From Burkholderiales bacterium (GTDB lineage: Bacteria > Pseudomonadota > Gammaproteobacteria > Burkholderiales > JAEUOS01), in the NCBI GenBank assembly GCA_947473125.1, contig CANJDH010000003.1:1-64000 (forward strand): a stretch of DNA of 64,000 nucleotides. Reading direction: 5' to 3'. The notes under the pieces are model-generated. The model saw only the letters and a list, made by a program, of their open reading frames with translations, was not told the origin of the DNA and ran no database searches. Both the position numbers and the translations under genes were made by a program. Shown piece by piece: positions 35,555-45,380 of the stretch (its first letter is position 1; every line of letters starts with the position of its first letter).

Positions 35555-36184
35555 TCACGAGGACTTGTTCTTCGCCTCGATCGTCTTGTTCTTGGCAACG
35601 AGGCTCTTGATGAGCCCGTCAACGCCGTTGTTCGTTATCTCGGCATTGAACGTGTTTTTGTAGTTCTCCACCAGACGCGCGCCAAGCACGCTGAGGTCCA
35701 CCACTTTCCAGCCGCCGTCGCCCTTCTCAAGGTAGTAGTCCAGTTGAATCGGGTCACGCGAGCCGCTACGTATGAGTGACCGTACCACCGCATCCGTTTC
35801 ACCCGCCTGCAATCGAAACGGGCGATATTCGATAACGGTATCCTGCTTGTATTCGGAAAACGCGTAAGAGTAGGTATTTGTCAGCAGCACCCTGAATTCA
35901 CGCGTCAACGCCGCCTGCTGGTCAGCCGTGGCGCGCAGCCAGTGCCGTCCAACCGCCGACTGCGTCATGCGCTGAAAATTGATCACCGGGGCCACCTTGC
36001 CGTCGATCAACGCATTGATCTTGACCCGATTTCCGGATTGGAGATCCTTGTCAACCTTGATGGCGGAAGTGACCTCATCAACGACGCGTTTGACGAGCGC
36101 GTCCGGCGCCTCCTGCGCGAAAACGCTACCCGCCACACCAAGGGTCAAGCCAACAAATACCGCAGCAACCAAATGCCTGAACAT
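35555..36184 (-). CDS. mlaC: Phospholipid-binding protein MlaC
   Basis: Signal peptide; VINFQRMTQSAVGRHWLRATADQQAALTREFRVLLTNTYS. Confidence 0.92.
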   Translation of the reverse strand: MFRHLVAAVFVGLTLGVAGSVFAQEAPDALVKRVVDEVTSAIKVDKDLQSGNRVKINALIDGKVAPVINFQRMTQSAVGRHWLRATADQQAALTREFRVLLTNTYSYAFSEYKQDTVIEYRPFRLQAGETDAVVRSLIRSGSRDPIQLDYYLEKGDGGWKVVDLSVLGARLVENYKNTFNAEITNNGVDGLIKSLVAKNKTIEAKNKSS

Positions 36185-36204
36185 GAGACGGGGCCTTCGA
36201 AGTG

Positions 36205-37104
36205 TCAGTTTGAGGGCTTGGCGATTGGAAGGCGCGCACTGGTCACAATTCGAGCCTGCATCCCCGCGCCCACTCGCGTACCGCCACGCTGGTTGGCTTC
36301 ATCAAACCAAACGGTAGGCGGCAGTTGCGCTTTGGCCAAGGCTGGGTTGCCTACGCCCTCGGACAGGCCGGAGGTCGGCGGCACGGTCCCTTCAAGATCC
36401 GAGCGCGGACGCGATTTGTTGTCTTCTTCGTCAACCAGGCTCTGGCGCCGCTGTACGTAGGCGTCGCGCACGAACGCGTACTTGTCCAGTGCCGCATCCT
36501 CAACCGCGCTGGACGCATTGAGGAGCTCTGCACGCCGATTGACGGTCCGCAGGCTGAAGGCAACATTGCGTGTGGGAATGTGATTTGCCCAAACGGGATC
36601 CAGATTTGAATAAATTATCGTCCCGACACCATCGCGAAAATTGGACGGCCCGAGAAAAGGCAACACCAGATAGGGTCCCGTGGCAATGCCCCATTTTCCG
36701 AAAGTCTGCCCAAAATCGCGATTATGCTTTTCCAGCCCCATCTTGGACGCAACGTCAAAGCAGCCCAACACGCCCACAGTCGAGTTGATCAATACGCGAC
36801 ATGCATCCGATACGGCATCTCCCACCTTCCCCTGCAACAAGCTGTTGACGGCGACGAACACATCATTGATGTTCGAAAAAACATTGCCGACGCATTCGCG
36901 TGCCGGTTCGGGCGTGACATTTCGGTATCCGGTTGCAATCGGCTTGAGCAAGGCGTTGTCCACTGCATCATTGAAGCTGAAGACGGCCCGGTTAAAGCCC
37001 TCAAGCGGGTCCCCCGGGGTATTCGACGTCGCACAACCAGCCGATACCAGCGAGAAGACGATTGCAAACACCACCGACCCGAAGTTCCCCATGGGCGCTT
37101 TCAT
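36205..37104 (-). CDS. mlaA: Outer-membrane lipoprotein MlaA (VacJ)
   Basis: Lipobox VSAGCA; DPLEGFNRAVFSFNDAVDNALLKPIATGYR; GPYLVLPFLGPSNFRDGVG. Confidence 0.94.
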   Translation of the reverse strand: MKAPMGNFGSVVFAIVFSLVSAGCATSNTPGDPLEGFNRAVFSFNDAVDNALLKPIATGYRNVTPEPARECVGNVFSNINDVFVAVNSLLQGKVGDAVSDACRVLINSTVGVLGCFDVASKMGLEKHNRDFGQTFGKWGIATGPYLVLPFLGPSNFRDGVGTIIYSNLDPVWANHIPTRNVAFSLRTVNRRAELLNASSAVEDAALDKYAFVRDAYVQRRQSLVDEEDNKSRPRSDLEGTVPPTSGLSEGVGNPALAKAQLPPTVWFDEANQRGGTRVGAGMQARIVTSARLPIAKPSN

Positions 37105-37622
37105 TTGTTGTCCTTTGCTCCACTGTCGGCGCCGCTCTTGGCGCCGCTTTCAGCGGGTTTACCTTCCGAGGTCTTGCTATACAAGAACTGGCTGATCATG
37201 TCTTCTAGCACAATTGCGGACTGCGTGTTGCGATCCTTGATTCTGCTTCCCTGCTCCAGCTTCGCACTATCGCCACCGGCGGTCAGGCCGATGTATTGCT
37301 CCCCAAGCAGGCCCGACGTCAAAATCTTTGCCGACGTGTCTTTGGGAAAGCCATAGCGCTTGTCCATGGCCAACCGAACGACCGCCTGAAACGTCTGATC
37401 ATCGAACTCAATGGATGCCACACGCCCGACCACCACCCCAGCACTTTTGACCGGGGCGCGCGGCTTCAAACCGCCAATGTTATCAAACTTTGCAAGCACT
37501 TGATAAGTCTCGGAAAAATTAAATGATGCCAGATTCCCGGCTTTTAGAGCGAGCACCAGAATTGCAACGAATCCAAGGATAACAAACAGTCCCACCCACA
37601 CATCGACGAGTTTGCGGTTCAT
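37101..37622 (-). CDS. mlaD: MCE-family protein MlaD
   Basis: DVWVGLFVILGFVAILVLALKAGNL; MCE domain; LLGEQYIGLTAGG. Confidence 0.94.
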   Translation of the reverse strand: MNRKLVDVWVGLFVILGFVAILVLALKAGNLASFNFSETYQVLAKFDNIGGLKPRAPVKSAGVVVGRVASIEFDDQTFQAVVRLAMDKRYGFPKDTSAKILTSGLLGEQYIGLTAGGDSAKLEQGSRIKDRNTQSAIVLEDMISQFLYSKTSEGKPAESGAKSGADSGAKDNK

Positions 37623-37646
37623 ACCACTGCCTTTTTAGCGAACATA

Positions 37647-38423
37647 TCAGGAAAACATCAGCGCCGTGAGGATAAAGTCCAGGGCCAGCACCGTCAATGA
37701 CGAGGAAACAACAGTGCGCGTGGTGGCGTGTGAAACGCCTTCCGGGGTTGGCTGACAAGCATACCCCTCAAACACCGCGATAAACGTGACGGCGATCCCA
37801 AAAACAACGCTTTTGATCACGCCGTTCCCGACGTCTTCAAGCCAATCCACGCCATTTTGCATTTGGCTCCAGAACGCGCCGTCATCGACGCCAATCAACA
37901 TGACGCCGACAATGTAGCCCCCGAATACGCCTACCGCAGAGAACATGGCCGCCAGCATCGGCATCGACACCACGCCAGCCCAGAAGCGCGGTGCCAACAC
38001 GCGGGCGATCGGTGAAACCGCCATCATGTCCATCGCCGCGAGTTGTTCGCCTGCCTTCATCAGCCCGATCTCGGCCGTGATCGACGTGCCGGCGCGTCCG
38101 GCGAAGAGCAGCGCAGTAATCACGGGCCCGAGCTCGCGCACCAGCGACAGGGCCACCAGCAAGCCCAAGGCCTGTTCTGACCCATACCGTTGCAGAGTGT
38201 TGTACCCCTGCAAGCCAAGTACAAAACCGACAAAGAGCCCGGAGATGACAATGATGACCAGTGAATAGTTGCCGATGAAATGAATCTGTGCAATCGTCAA
38301 CTGCAAACGACGAAATGCTATGCCGGAATGCACCAACAGCTGGCCGAACAAGCGGGCACCGAAACCAAGTTTTGCCACGCCATCAACAATCCATCGGCCC
38401 AAGGCCTGCAGGATCCCCGTCAT
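37647..38423 (-). CDS. mlaE: ABC permease MlaE
   Basis: LGFGARLFGQLLVHSG, GLFVGFVLGLQGYNTLQRYG, TAEIGLMKAGEQLAAMDMM. Confidence 0.95.
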   Translation of the reverse strand: MTGILQALGRWIVDGVAKLGFGARLFGQLLVHSGIAFRRLQLTIAQIHFIGNYSLVIIVISGLFVGFVLGLQGYNTLQRYGSEQALGLLVALSLVRELGPVITALLFAGRAGTSITAEIGLMKAGEQLAAMDMMAVSPIARVLAPRFWAGVVSMPMLAAMFSAVGVFGGYIVGVMLIGVDDGAFWSQMQNGVDWLEDVGNGVIKSVVFGIAVTFIAVFEGYACQPTPEGVSHATTRTVVSSSLTVLALDFILTALMFS

Positions 38424-39256
38424 GGCGAGGTCACCTGTCCCAACCCGAGGTCCCTGGCGTAATCGGGCGCCGGGTAGTGAAAGCGGACCGGGCCGTCTGG
38501 TGCTCCCGAAATAAATTGACGCACGTAAGGCAAATCGGAGGCACGGATCTCATCGGGGGTACCCTGAGCGACGATTTTTCCTTCCGCAAGGAAATAGACG
38601 TAATCCACGATCGACAGGGACTCCTCCACATCGTGGGTAACGATGATGGAGGTCGCTCCCAAGGCAGCATTCAGTCGCCGAATCAGGTTCGCGGTGACAC
38701 CAAGGGAAATCGGATCCAGCCCTGCAAAAGGCTCGTCATACATGATCAGTTCCGGATCAAGGGCAATGGCGCGCGCCAGTGCCACGCGGCGCGCCATTCC
38801 GCCGGAAATCTCTGACGGCATCAGTGCCGCCGCACCGCGCAAACCGACAGCGTTCAGCTTGAGTAGCACAAGGTCGCGTATTGAGGCCTCTGCAAGCCGG
38901 GTATGTTCGCGCAGCGGGAACGCGACATTGTCAAACACTGACATGTCGGTAAACAGCGCGCCGAACTGAAACAGCATCCCCATGCGGCGGCGCAATGCGA
39001 ACAACTCACTGTGTCCCAATGTCGGCACTTCGAGGCCACCAACCTGGACCGAGCCCGATTGCGGCCGGATTTGGCCGCCCAAGAGCCGCAAAATGGTGGT
39101 TTTGCCACTACCCGACCCGCCCATCAATGCGACCAGTGACCCCTTTGGAAGCTTCAAGTCGACCCCGTCCAGAATGAGGCGGCCCACGGTTCCCGACAGG
39201 GTCGGGTAGCCGAAAGATACGGATTGAAGCGCAACAAATTCTTGGTCGACTGGCAC
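38420..39256 (-). CDS. mlaF: ABC ATPase MlaF
   Basis: ALMGGSGSGKTTILRLLGG, ISGGMARRVALARAIALDPELIMYDEPFAGLDP; GTG start VPVDQEFVALQSVSF. Confidence 0.92.
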   Translation of the reverse strand: MPVDQEFVALQSVSFGYPTLSGTVGRLILDGVDLKLPKGSLVALMGGSGSGKTTILRLLGGQIRPQSGSVQVGGLEVPTLGHSELFALRRRMGMLFQFGALFTDMSVFDNVAFPLREHTRLAEASIRDLVLLKLNAVGLRGAAALMPSEISGGMARRVALARAIALDPELIMYDEPFAGLDPISLGVTANLIRRLNAALGATSIIVTHDVEESLSIVDYVYFLAEGKIVAQGTPDEIRASDLPYVRQFISGAPDGPVRFHYPAPDYARDLGLGQVTSP

Positions 39257-39400
39257 GGTTGCTGTGGCTTTGCCCAATATTGTGCCGTAGGTCCGGCAAT
39301 TGATAATTTTATCAGCATGTGCCGTGCGCCTCCGGCTCCCGTGAAGCGCTAACTGACCGCAACTCTCACAAAGAGGTACCTGCGGTATAGTCCGGCCATT

Positions 39401-40141
39401 ATGCACTCCTTTGCCCTTCATTTTGACCAGGTGTCCAAGCGCTATGGGCATGGGCCGATGATTCTTGACCGCGTATCGTTTGACGTGAAACCCGGCGAAT
39501 TCTTTGGTTTGGCTGGGGTTAATGGTGCCGGCAAGACCTCGCTCATCAAGTGCATGCTGGACCTTGCCGATTTTCCGTTCGGTCAGATTTCGATCTTCGG
39601 CACCTCAAGCCGTCGCTTCGAGGCGCGTCGGCGGCTTGCATTTCTACCCGAGCGTTTCATGCCCCCGCACTACCTCACGGGCCGCGATTTTTTGCGCATG
39701 ACTGCAGAACTGCATCAGCGCGCATACGACGAAACCGCCTCATTGGGCATGTGCGAGCGACTTGACTTGACGCACGACGCCATGAATCGACCTGTGCGTG
39801 CCTTCTCCAAAGGCATGACCCAAAAATTGGGCTTGGCTGCTGCGTTTCTTGCGGGGTCAGAATTACTGGTGCTCGATGAACCGATGAGCGGCCTTGACCC
39901 CAAGGCGCGAGCACTCGTCAAGGATCAATTGTTTGCGCTGCGTGATGCCGGTCGAACGCTTTTTTTTACATCGCATCAGCTCGCGGATGTGGAGGAAATA
40001 TGCGACCGGATTGCCGTATTGCACGAAGGGCGCGTCGCGTTCGCAGGAGCTCCCAAAGCATTGCTCGACAGCACGGGGGTGGCCACCCTTGAGCGCGCCT
40101 TCTTGCACGCCATTGAGTCGACGTCGCGCAATCCCACATGA
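39401..40141 (+). CDS. ABC transporter ATP-binding protein (pilus-locus associated)
   Basis: Walker A GLAGVNGAGKTSLIK; FSKGMTQKLGLAAAFL; LLVLDEPMSGLDP; no adjacent permease. Confidence 0.92.
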   Translation: MHSFALHFDQVSKRYGHGPMILDRVSFDVKPGEFFGLAGVNGAGKTSLIKCMLDLADFPFGQISIFGTSSRRFEARRRLAFLPERFMPPHYLTGRDFLRMTAELHQRAYDETASLGMCERLDLTHDAMNRPVRAFSKGMTQKLGLAAAFLAGSELLVLDEPMSGLDPKARALVKDQLFALRDAGRTLFFTSHQLADVEEICDRIAVLHEGRVAFAGAPKALLDSTGVATLERAFLHAIESTSRNPT

Positions 40142-41589
40142 GTGCGCCCCCCCCCTCACAGGCGAGCCTGCCAGTATTGCTTTTGGTCGATGATGATCAA
40201 TTGATCGTTGACACCCTGTCGATCGTCTTGGGCCGCGACTTCGAAGTGGTCTCGGCATCAACGAGACTGGCCGCCATCGAGTGCATGCGCGCGCTCCCAG
40301 CTCCGCCTCCCCTGGCGTTGATCGACCTCGGGTTGCCACCGGCGCAGCACGAGCCGGACGAAGGTTACGCACTCATCAGCGCCCTGTTGTCCCATTCGCC
40401 GACGACCAAGATCATCGTACTATCGGGCCAAGCGGAGGCTGCGGCGGGTCGCCACGCCCGCGCATTGGGCGCCACTGAATTCGTGCCCAAGCCAGCCAAT
40501 CCGCAGCGCCTTAAGCAATTGCTGCTGGACGCCCTCAAGGCACGCGAGGCGGAGTCCAATGATCACGTGCAACACTCCAGCCCGAGGTTTGACCCGCTTG
40601 ACGTTCTCATCGGCACATCAGCGCCCATGGTAGCGCTCAAGACACAGATCTCGCTTTACGCGGATTCGCCCTTCCCCGTATTGATAGAGGGTGAATCGGG
40701 AAGCGGCAAGGAAGTGGCGGCTTCTTGCGTGCACGCCAAAGGCGGGCGAAGCCTGAAACCATATTTCGCACTCAACTGTGCGGCCATCTCGCCCACGCTG
40801 ATGGAGCCAACGCTATTTGGCTATTCCAAAGGAGCGTTCACCGGCGCCCAGTCCAACAAGGCGGGCTACTTCGAAGATGCCGGCGACGGCACATTGTTCC
40901 TTGACGAAATCGGTGAACTGCCGCTGGCACTTCAGGCAAAATTGCTGCGCGTGCTCGAGAACGGCGAGTTCAACCGGGTTGGCGAAACCCAGGTTCGCAA
41001 ATCGCAAGCTCGCATTGTGGCCGCCACCAACCGCGATTTGCGAGCGGAATGCAAGAACGGGACATTCCGAACCGACCTCTATCATCGGCTCTCGGTCTTC
41101 ACGATGCGCGTGCCTGCCTTGCGCGACCTGGGGTCGGATCGGCTGTTCTTGCTGGACCATTTCAGGCGGTTCTATTCGGAATCCACCGGTGCGGCGCCAT
41201 TCAGGCTTACCGCAGCCGCCGAGGCCTTGTGGCTGGAATATCCCTTCTTCGGCAACGTCCGCGAATTGCGCAACGTCACCATCAGACTCGTGACAAAATT
41301 CGCGGGACGTGACGTAGACGCCGTTGAACTTGAGCTTGAATTCGACCCGAGCGCAATGCCCGAACCCGACAAAGTCCCGGTCAATGACGCCATGGACGAC
41401 ATTGCCATGCGCGAACTGGCGCGAGGTAACGGATTTTTCCTTGGCAGCACTCTCGAGGCTTGGGAGCGCGCCTACATTCACGCGGCCATGAAGCTTGCAA
41501 ACGGAAATGTCAGTCAGGCCGCACGCGCCCTCGGCCTCAATCGAACGACACTATATTCGCGCATGAGTGTTCTGGAAAAACTGCGCTAA
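40138..41589 (+). CDS. Sigma54-dependent response regulator (REC-AAA+-Fis HTH), PrsR/NtrC-like
   Basis: LLLVDDDQ..LIDLGLPP; IEGESGSGKEV, KGAFTGAQ, GTLFLDEIGELPLALQAKLLRVLE; C-terminal GNVSQAARALGLNRTTLYSRM. Confidence 0.92.
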   Translation: MSAPPPSQASLPVLLLVDDDQLIVDTLSIVLGRDFEVVSASTRLAAIECMRALPAPPPLALIDLGLPPAQHEPDEGYALISALLSHSPTTKIIVLSGQAEAAAGRHARALGATEFVPKPANPQRLKQLLLDALKAREAESNDHVQHSSPRFDPLDVLIGTSAPMVALKTQISLYADSPFPVLIEGESGSGKEVAASCVHAKGGRSLKPYFALNCAAISPTLMEPTLFGYSKGAFTGAQSNKAGYFEDAGDGTLFLDEIGELPLALQAKLLRVLENGEFNRVGETQVRKSQARIVAATNRDLRAECKNGTFRTDLYHRLSVFTMRVPALRDLGSDRLFLLDHFRRFYSESTGAAPFRLTAAAEALWLEYPFFGNVRELRNVTIRLVTKFAGRDVDAVELELEFDPSAMPEPDKVPVNDAMDDIAMRELARGNGFFLGSTLEAWERAYIHAAMKLANGNVSQAARALGLNRTTLYSRMSVLEKLR

Positions 41590-41599
41590 GGCCATCGAC

Positions 41600-43141
41600 A
41601 TGTATCTTGATCACTTCGGCCTGCTCGAGCCGCCATTCCGAATTACGCCCCACACCGACTTCTTTTTTTCGGGTGCAAATCGCGGCGCGACGCTGGAGGC
41701 CTTGCTTTACGCGATCACACACGATGAAGGCATCGTCAAGGTTACCGGCGAAGTCGGTTCCGGAAAGACCATGCTGTGCCGGGTTCTGATCGAGCGTTTG
41801 CCCGCTGAAGTCGAGACGGTGTACCTGGCGAACCCGTCCCTCGAGCGCGAAGAGATCCTGCAAGCGGTTCTCGACGACCTCAAGTTTACGGCACCCGCGG
41901 AGCAGAGGGCCAACCAATTGCTGCGCACGTTGCAGGAACACCTGATTGGCCTGTATGGCGCCGGAAAGCGCGTGGTGCTGCTGATTGACGAAGCGCACGC
42001 GATGCCGCCGGAGACTCTGGAGCAGATCAGACTCTTGTCAAACCTCGAATCAAACCGGCACAAGCTGTTGCAAATCGCTTTGTTCGGCCAACAGGAGCTC
42101 GATGATCACCTCGGTACAACGCTGCTTCGCCCGTTGCGCGAACGCGTGACCCATAGCTTTCGACTCGAGCCCTTGGTGCACGCCGACGTCGGTCAGTATC
42201 TGATGTTCCGCATGCGCCAAGCCGGATACAAGGGCCCGGACCTGTTCGATCAAGGGGCGCTAAAGCTGATCGCCAAGTCTTCGGAAGGGCTGACCCGCAG
42301 ACTCAATATCCTGGCCGACAAATGTCTCCTTGCGGCATTTGCCGAGGGCGAGCACGGCATCACGCGAAAGCATGCGCTGGCCGCAATCAGTGATTCTGGT
42401 TTTGCGCCGCTTGGTCCGCGCGGTGCCGGATTCCTACCATCCTTGCGCAAGCAGTGGGCCCTGATGTTGGCAGCTGTCGTCATCATGGCCGGTGGGATCG
42501 GAATGATGTTGTATGCCCTCGCCTTGATCCGGGGCGATGTGGTTGCAGGGACAAAATCTCCCTCTGCGGGTTACGTCGCAGCGTCTGGTCCGCTCCAGCC
42601 GTCGGACGCGCGACCCAAGGCCCCGCCGGCAGTAGCGGACTCCTCCGCCACATCAACGGGAGCGGCAGTGGTCGCGCAGGCAATCGGGCCCGGCACGCAG
42701 TTGCCACAGGTTTCCACGACAGTCGCATCGTCTAACTCAACCCTCGCCGAACAATCGCCGAAGCCAGCCGCCCCCTCCCCCCAGCCGACTCCACGTGTAA
42801 GCGCTCCTTTCCCGTCTGCCACGACAGCGAACGAACAGTTGAGCAATGACGGGGTTAGAGTCGCCACTGCCAAAACGCCCCTGGCCGCGGGCAGGCAGGA
42901 AAAATCGAGGGCCATACCCCTCCCCGAACCGTTGTTTTCTGCCAACATTGCTTCAAAGGGCCAACGCCCCGTGCCGCGGCCCAAACCAAGGTATTCGGCC
43001 GCGACGCGGGCCGCCCCGGCCCGGCCCGTTCTGCAAGTGGCGGCGCCTCTCACAAGAACCTCGTCTCGCCCGGCCGAGCCAGCATCGCCCGCCCTCCCCG
43101 AGTTGCCTTTGGACGGCCGCACTCCGTCGCGCGACGATTAA
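41600..43141 (+). CDS. mshM: MshM/ExeA-like AAA ATPase with TM and long Pro-rich C-terminal tail
   Basis: MYLDHFGLLEPPFRITPHTDFFFSGANR, VTGEVGSGKTMLCRVL, VVLLIDEAHAM; TM LMLAAVVIMAGGIGMMLYALALI. Confidence 0.85.
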   Translation: MYLDHFGLLEPPFRITPHTDFFFSGANRGATLEALLYAITHDEGIVKVTGEVGSGKTMLCRVLIERLPAEVETVYLANPSLEREEILQAVLDDLKFTAPAEQRANQLLRTLQEHLIGLYGAGKRVVLLIDEAHAMPPETLEQIRLLSNLESNRHKLLQIALFGQQELDDHLGTTLLRPLRERVTHSFRLEPLVHADVGQYLMFRMRQAGYKGPDLFDQGALKLIAKSSEGLTRRLNILADKCLLAAFAEGEHGITRKHALAAISDSGFAPLGPRGAGFLPSLRKQWALMLAAVVIMAGGIGMMLYALALIRGDVVAGTKSPSAGYVAASGPLQPSDARPKAPPAVADSSATSTGAAVVAQAIGPGTQLPQVSTTVASSNSTLAEQSPKPAAPSPQPTPRVSAPFPSATTANEQLSNDGVRVATAKTPLAAGRQEKSRAIPLPEPLFSANIASKGQRPVPRPKPRYSAATRAAPARPVLQVAAPLTRTSSRPAEPASPALPELPLDGRTPSRDD

Positions 43142-43258
43142 CATTCCATAACCCAACCAGAAAATTGTTCATTTCTGTTAGTTATCAAGCACTCCGTCGT
43201 GCGACGATTAACACTCCATAACCCAACCAGAAAATTGTTAATTTCTGTTAGTTATCAA
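43119..43258. repeat. Tandem duplication, 2 x 70 bp (43119-43188, 43189-43258; 3 mismatches)
   Basis: gcactccgtcgYgcgacgattaacaYtccataacccaaccagaaaattgttMatttctgttagttatcaa, twice. Confidence 0.97.
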
Positions 43259-43324
43259 TAATATGCCTCGGCATTTGCATGTCGATACCGGCATTATGCT
43301 TCCTGTGCTATTCTCAGACACTAA

Positions 43325-45364
43325 ATGCGCCCTGAATTGACACCCATCGGCCCCAATCCTGCGGCCCCGGCACGACTGCATAGCGAAGGTGGCGGCAGAT
43401 GGGTACTGCTCGCCACCTTGTTTGCATTGTGCGTTCAGGGTTGTGCGCCTGCGCCGATCAAGCCGTCAGTACAGCATGTGGCGCGAGAGAATGCGCCGGT
43501 GCAGACCCCGGGCGACATTCCCCCGCCCGTGCTTTCGTTACCCCTCCCGCCACCGCCGCAAGCAACACCTCGCCAGGAAACCTACAGCGTAGTGGTCAAC
43601 GAGGTTCCGGTTCGCGACCTCCTGTTTGCGCTTGCCAGGGATGCCAAGATCAATGTAGACGTCCACCCCTCGATTTCAGGAAATGTGACGCTGAATGCCA
43701 TCAACCAGACGCTCCCACAACTGCTTTCGCGGATGTCGAAGCAAATAGAGTTGCGCTGGGAAATGAACGGCGCAAACCTTTCGATTTTGCCTGACTCGCC
43801 GTTCATGGCCTCGTACACGGTTGATTACGTCAACATGACGCGCTCTGCGGCAACCAACGTCAACGTTGCGACCCAAATCAGCACCACGGGTGCCGGCGGC
43901 GGCGGCGGTTCAGGCAACAACAACTCGTCGACCGCCCTTACCAGCAATAGCGCCAATTTCTTCTGGGAATCACTGGCGCAAAATATTTGCAACATTGTGG
44001 TCACGACGCGATCCATCTCGCGCCAGGAACGTGCCGATCAGCAACAGGCACGAGATCGCGATTTCGACAACCGCCTCAATATCGCGCGTCAACTCGCTTC
44101 AGCAGGCTCCGGCGCCCCGCAATTGATGCAGCAAGTCACCGGGGCGGCAGGCGCGGCAGGCGGCTCCACTGCGGCGCCAAGCGTGAACTGTGCCCAAACC
44201 GGCTACAACCTTGCGCAGAGCGCGACCGGCACTGCCGCTGCCGCTGCAGCCGGCGCCGCAAACCCGGTGATCAGCAATCGGGAAGCCGGCATCATCATGG
44301 TGTTTGCGACGCAACGGCAGCATGAACGCGTGCGCGAATTCATTGATCGCGTCGTCTCAAGCGCGCGACGCCAGGTGTTGATCGAGGTTACCGTCGTGGA
44401 AGTCCAGCTGTCCAGCCAGTATCAACAGGGTATCAACTGGCAGCGTCTGAGAACCACCAACAATGGATTCTCGATTACCCAGCAACCATCAGGCGCGCTT
44501 CCAGGCGGTGCCGCCGCTGCCGGCACCGGATTTACCGGTGCCCAGCCTAATCCGATCACGCCATTGCTCGGAAGCGTCGGCAGCACGGGCCTGTTTCAGG
44601 TTTCTTACGTCAACTCGGGGTCTGCACTGGGCAACATTGCGGCTGCGCTTTCCCTGCTCGAGTCGTACGGCAACATCAAAGTACTCTCGAGCCCGAAGAT
44701 GTCAGTGCTGAACAATCAAACCGCAATGCTGAAGGTAGTGGACAACCTGGTGTATTTCACCGTAAGTGGCACCTCCACTCCCGCGACCGCTACCACCGCA
44801 GCCACCAATTCGTTTACGACAACTGCACAGTCGGTGGCGGTCGGGTTTGTCATGTCCGTGACGCCACAAATCGACGACACCGATCAAGTCACGATCAACG
44901 TACGTCCTTCGCTGTCGCGCGTGGTCAGTACGGTGCAGGATCCCAATCCGTCCCTGGTCCGTGCGAACGGCACCACCATCGTCAATGCAGTGCCGCAGAT
45001 TCAGACCCGTGAAATGGAGTCGATCCTCAAGATTCCCAACAATCAGGTCGCGATCATGGGTGGATTGATGCAGGACAACTCCAACCGGGGGGTCGACGGT
45101 GTTCCCGGCTTATCGCGCATCCCTGTGGCAGGCGAGTTGTTCAATTACCGCAATGAAGTGTCGAGCAAGTCCGAATTGGTGATCTTCCTGCGCCCGATCG
45201 TCATCAAGGACCCTTCGCTTGAAGGCGACTTCCAGAAGTTTCGTGATTTTCTGCCCAGCCAGGATTTTTTCAGCAAGCCCAATCCGATGCAACCAGCCCC
45301 GTTTGACCTGGGACGCAACACCAGCAACGCGGACTCGGATCAGGGTTCCGCGAAAAGGCAATGA
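43325..45364 (+). CDS. mshL: Pilus secretin MshL (PilQ/GspD family)
   Basis: Lipobox-like VQGCAP; VPVRDLLFALARDAKINVDVHPSISGNVTLNAINQTLPQLL; secretin C-terminus VPQIQTREMESILKIPNNQVAIMGGLMQD..VPGLSRIPVAGELF. Confidence 0.9.
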   Translation: MRPELTPIGPNPAAPARLHSEGGGRWVLLATLFALCVQGCAPAPIKPSVQHVARENAPVQTPGDIPPPVLSLPLPPPPQATPRQETYSVVVNEVPVRDLLFALARDAKINVDVHPSISGNVTLNAINQTLPQLLSRMSKQIELRWEMNGANLSILPDSPFMASYTVDYVNMTRSAATNVNVATQISTTGAGGGGGSGNNNSSTALTSNSANFFWESLAQNICNIVVTTRSISRQERADQQQARDRDFDNRLNIARQLASAGSGAPQLMQQVTGAAGAAGGSTAAPSVNCAQTGYNLAQSATGTAAAAAAGAANPVISNREAGIIMVFATQRQHERVREFIDRVVSSARRQVLIEVTVVEVQLSSQYQQGINWQRLRTTNNGFSITQQPSGALPGGAAAAGTGFTGAQPNPITPLLGSVGSTGLFQVSYVNSGSALGNIAAALSLLESYGNIKVLSSPKMSVLNNQTAMLKVVDNLVYFTVSGTSTPATATTAATNSFTTTAQSVAVGFVMSVTPQIDDTDQVTINVRPSLSRVVSTVQDPNPSLVRANGTTIVNAVPQIQTREMESILKIPNNQVAIMGGLMQDNSNRGVDGVPGLSRIPVAGELFNYRNEVSSKSELVIFLRPIVIKDPSLEGDFQKFRDFLPSQDFFSKPNPMQPAPFDLGRNTSNADSDQGSAKRQ

Positions 45365-45380
45365 CTGAAGGAGCACCCGC

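Noticed and set aside
39960-39967. T8 tract in the ABC ATPase gene as a phase-variation site
   Set aside because: Moderate length, encodes a conserved ...TLFFTSH region; weaker case than the C12 and C8 tracts
40138-41589. Regulator as PilR ortholog
   Set aside because: Receiver motif and partner kinase H-box do not clearly match PilR/PilS; kept generic (NtrC/PrsR-like)
43119-43258. CRISPR-like direct repeat
   Set aside because: Only two copies, directly adjacent with no spacer, 70 bp unit, no cas genes; a tandem duplication
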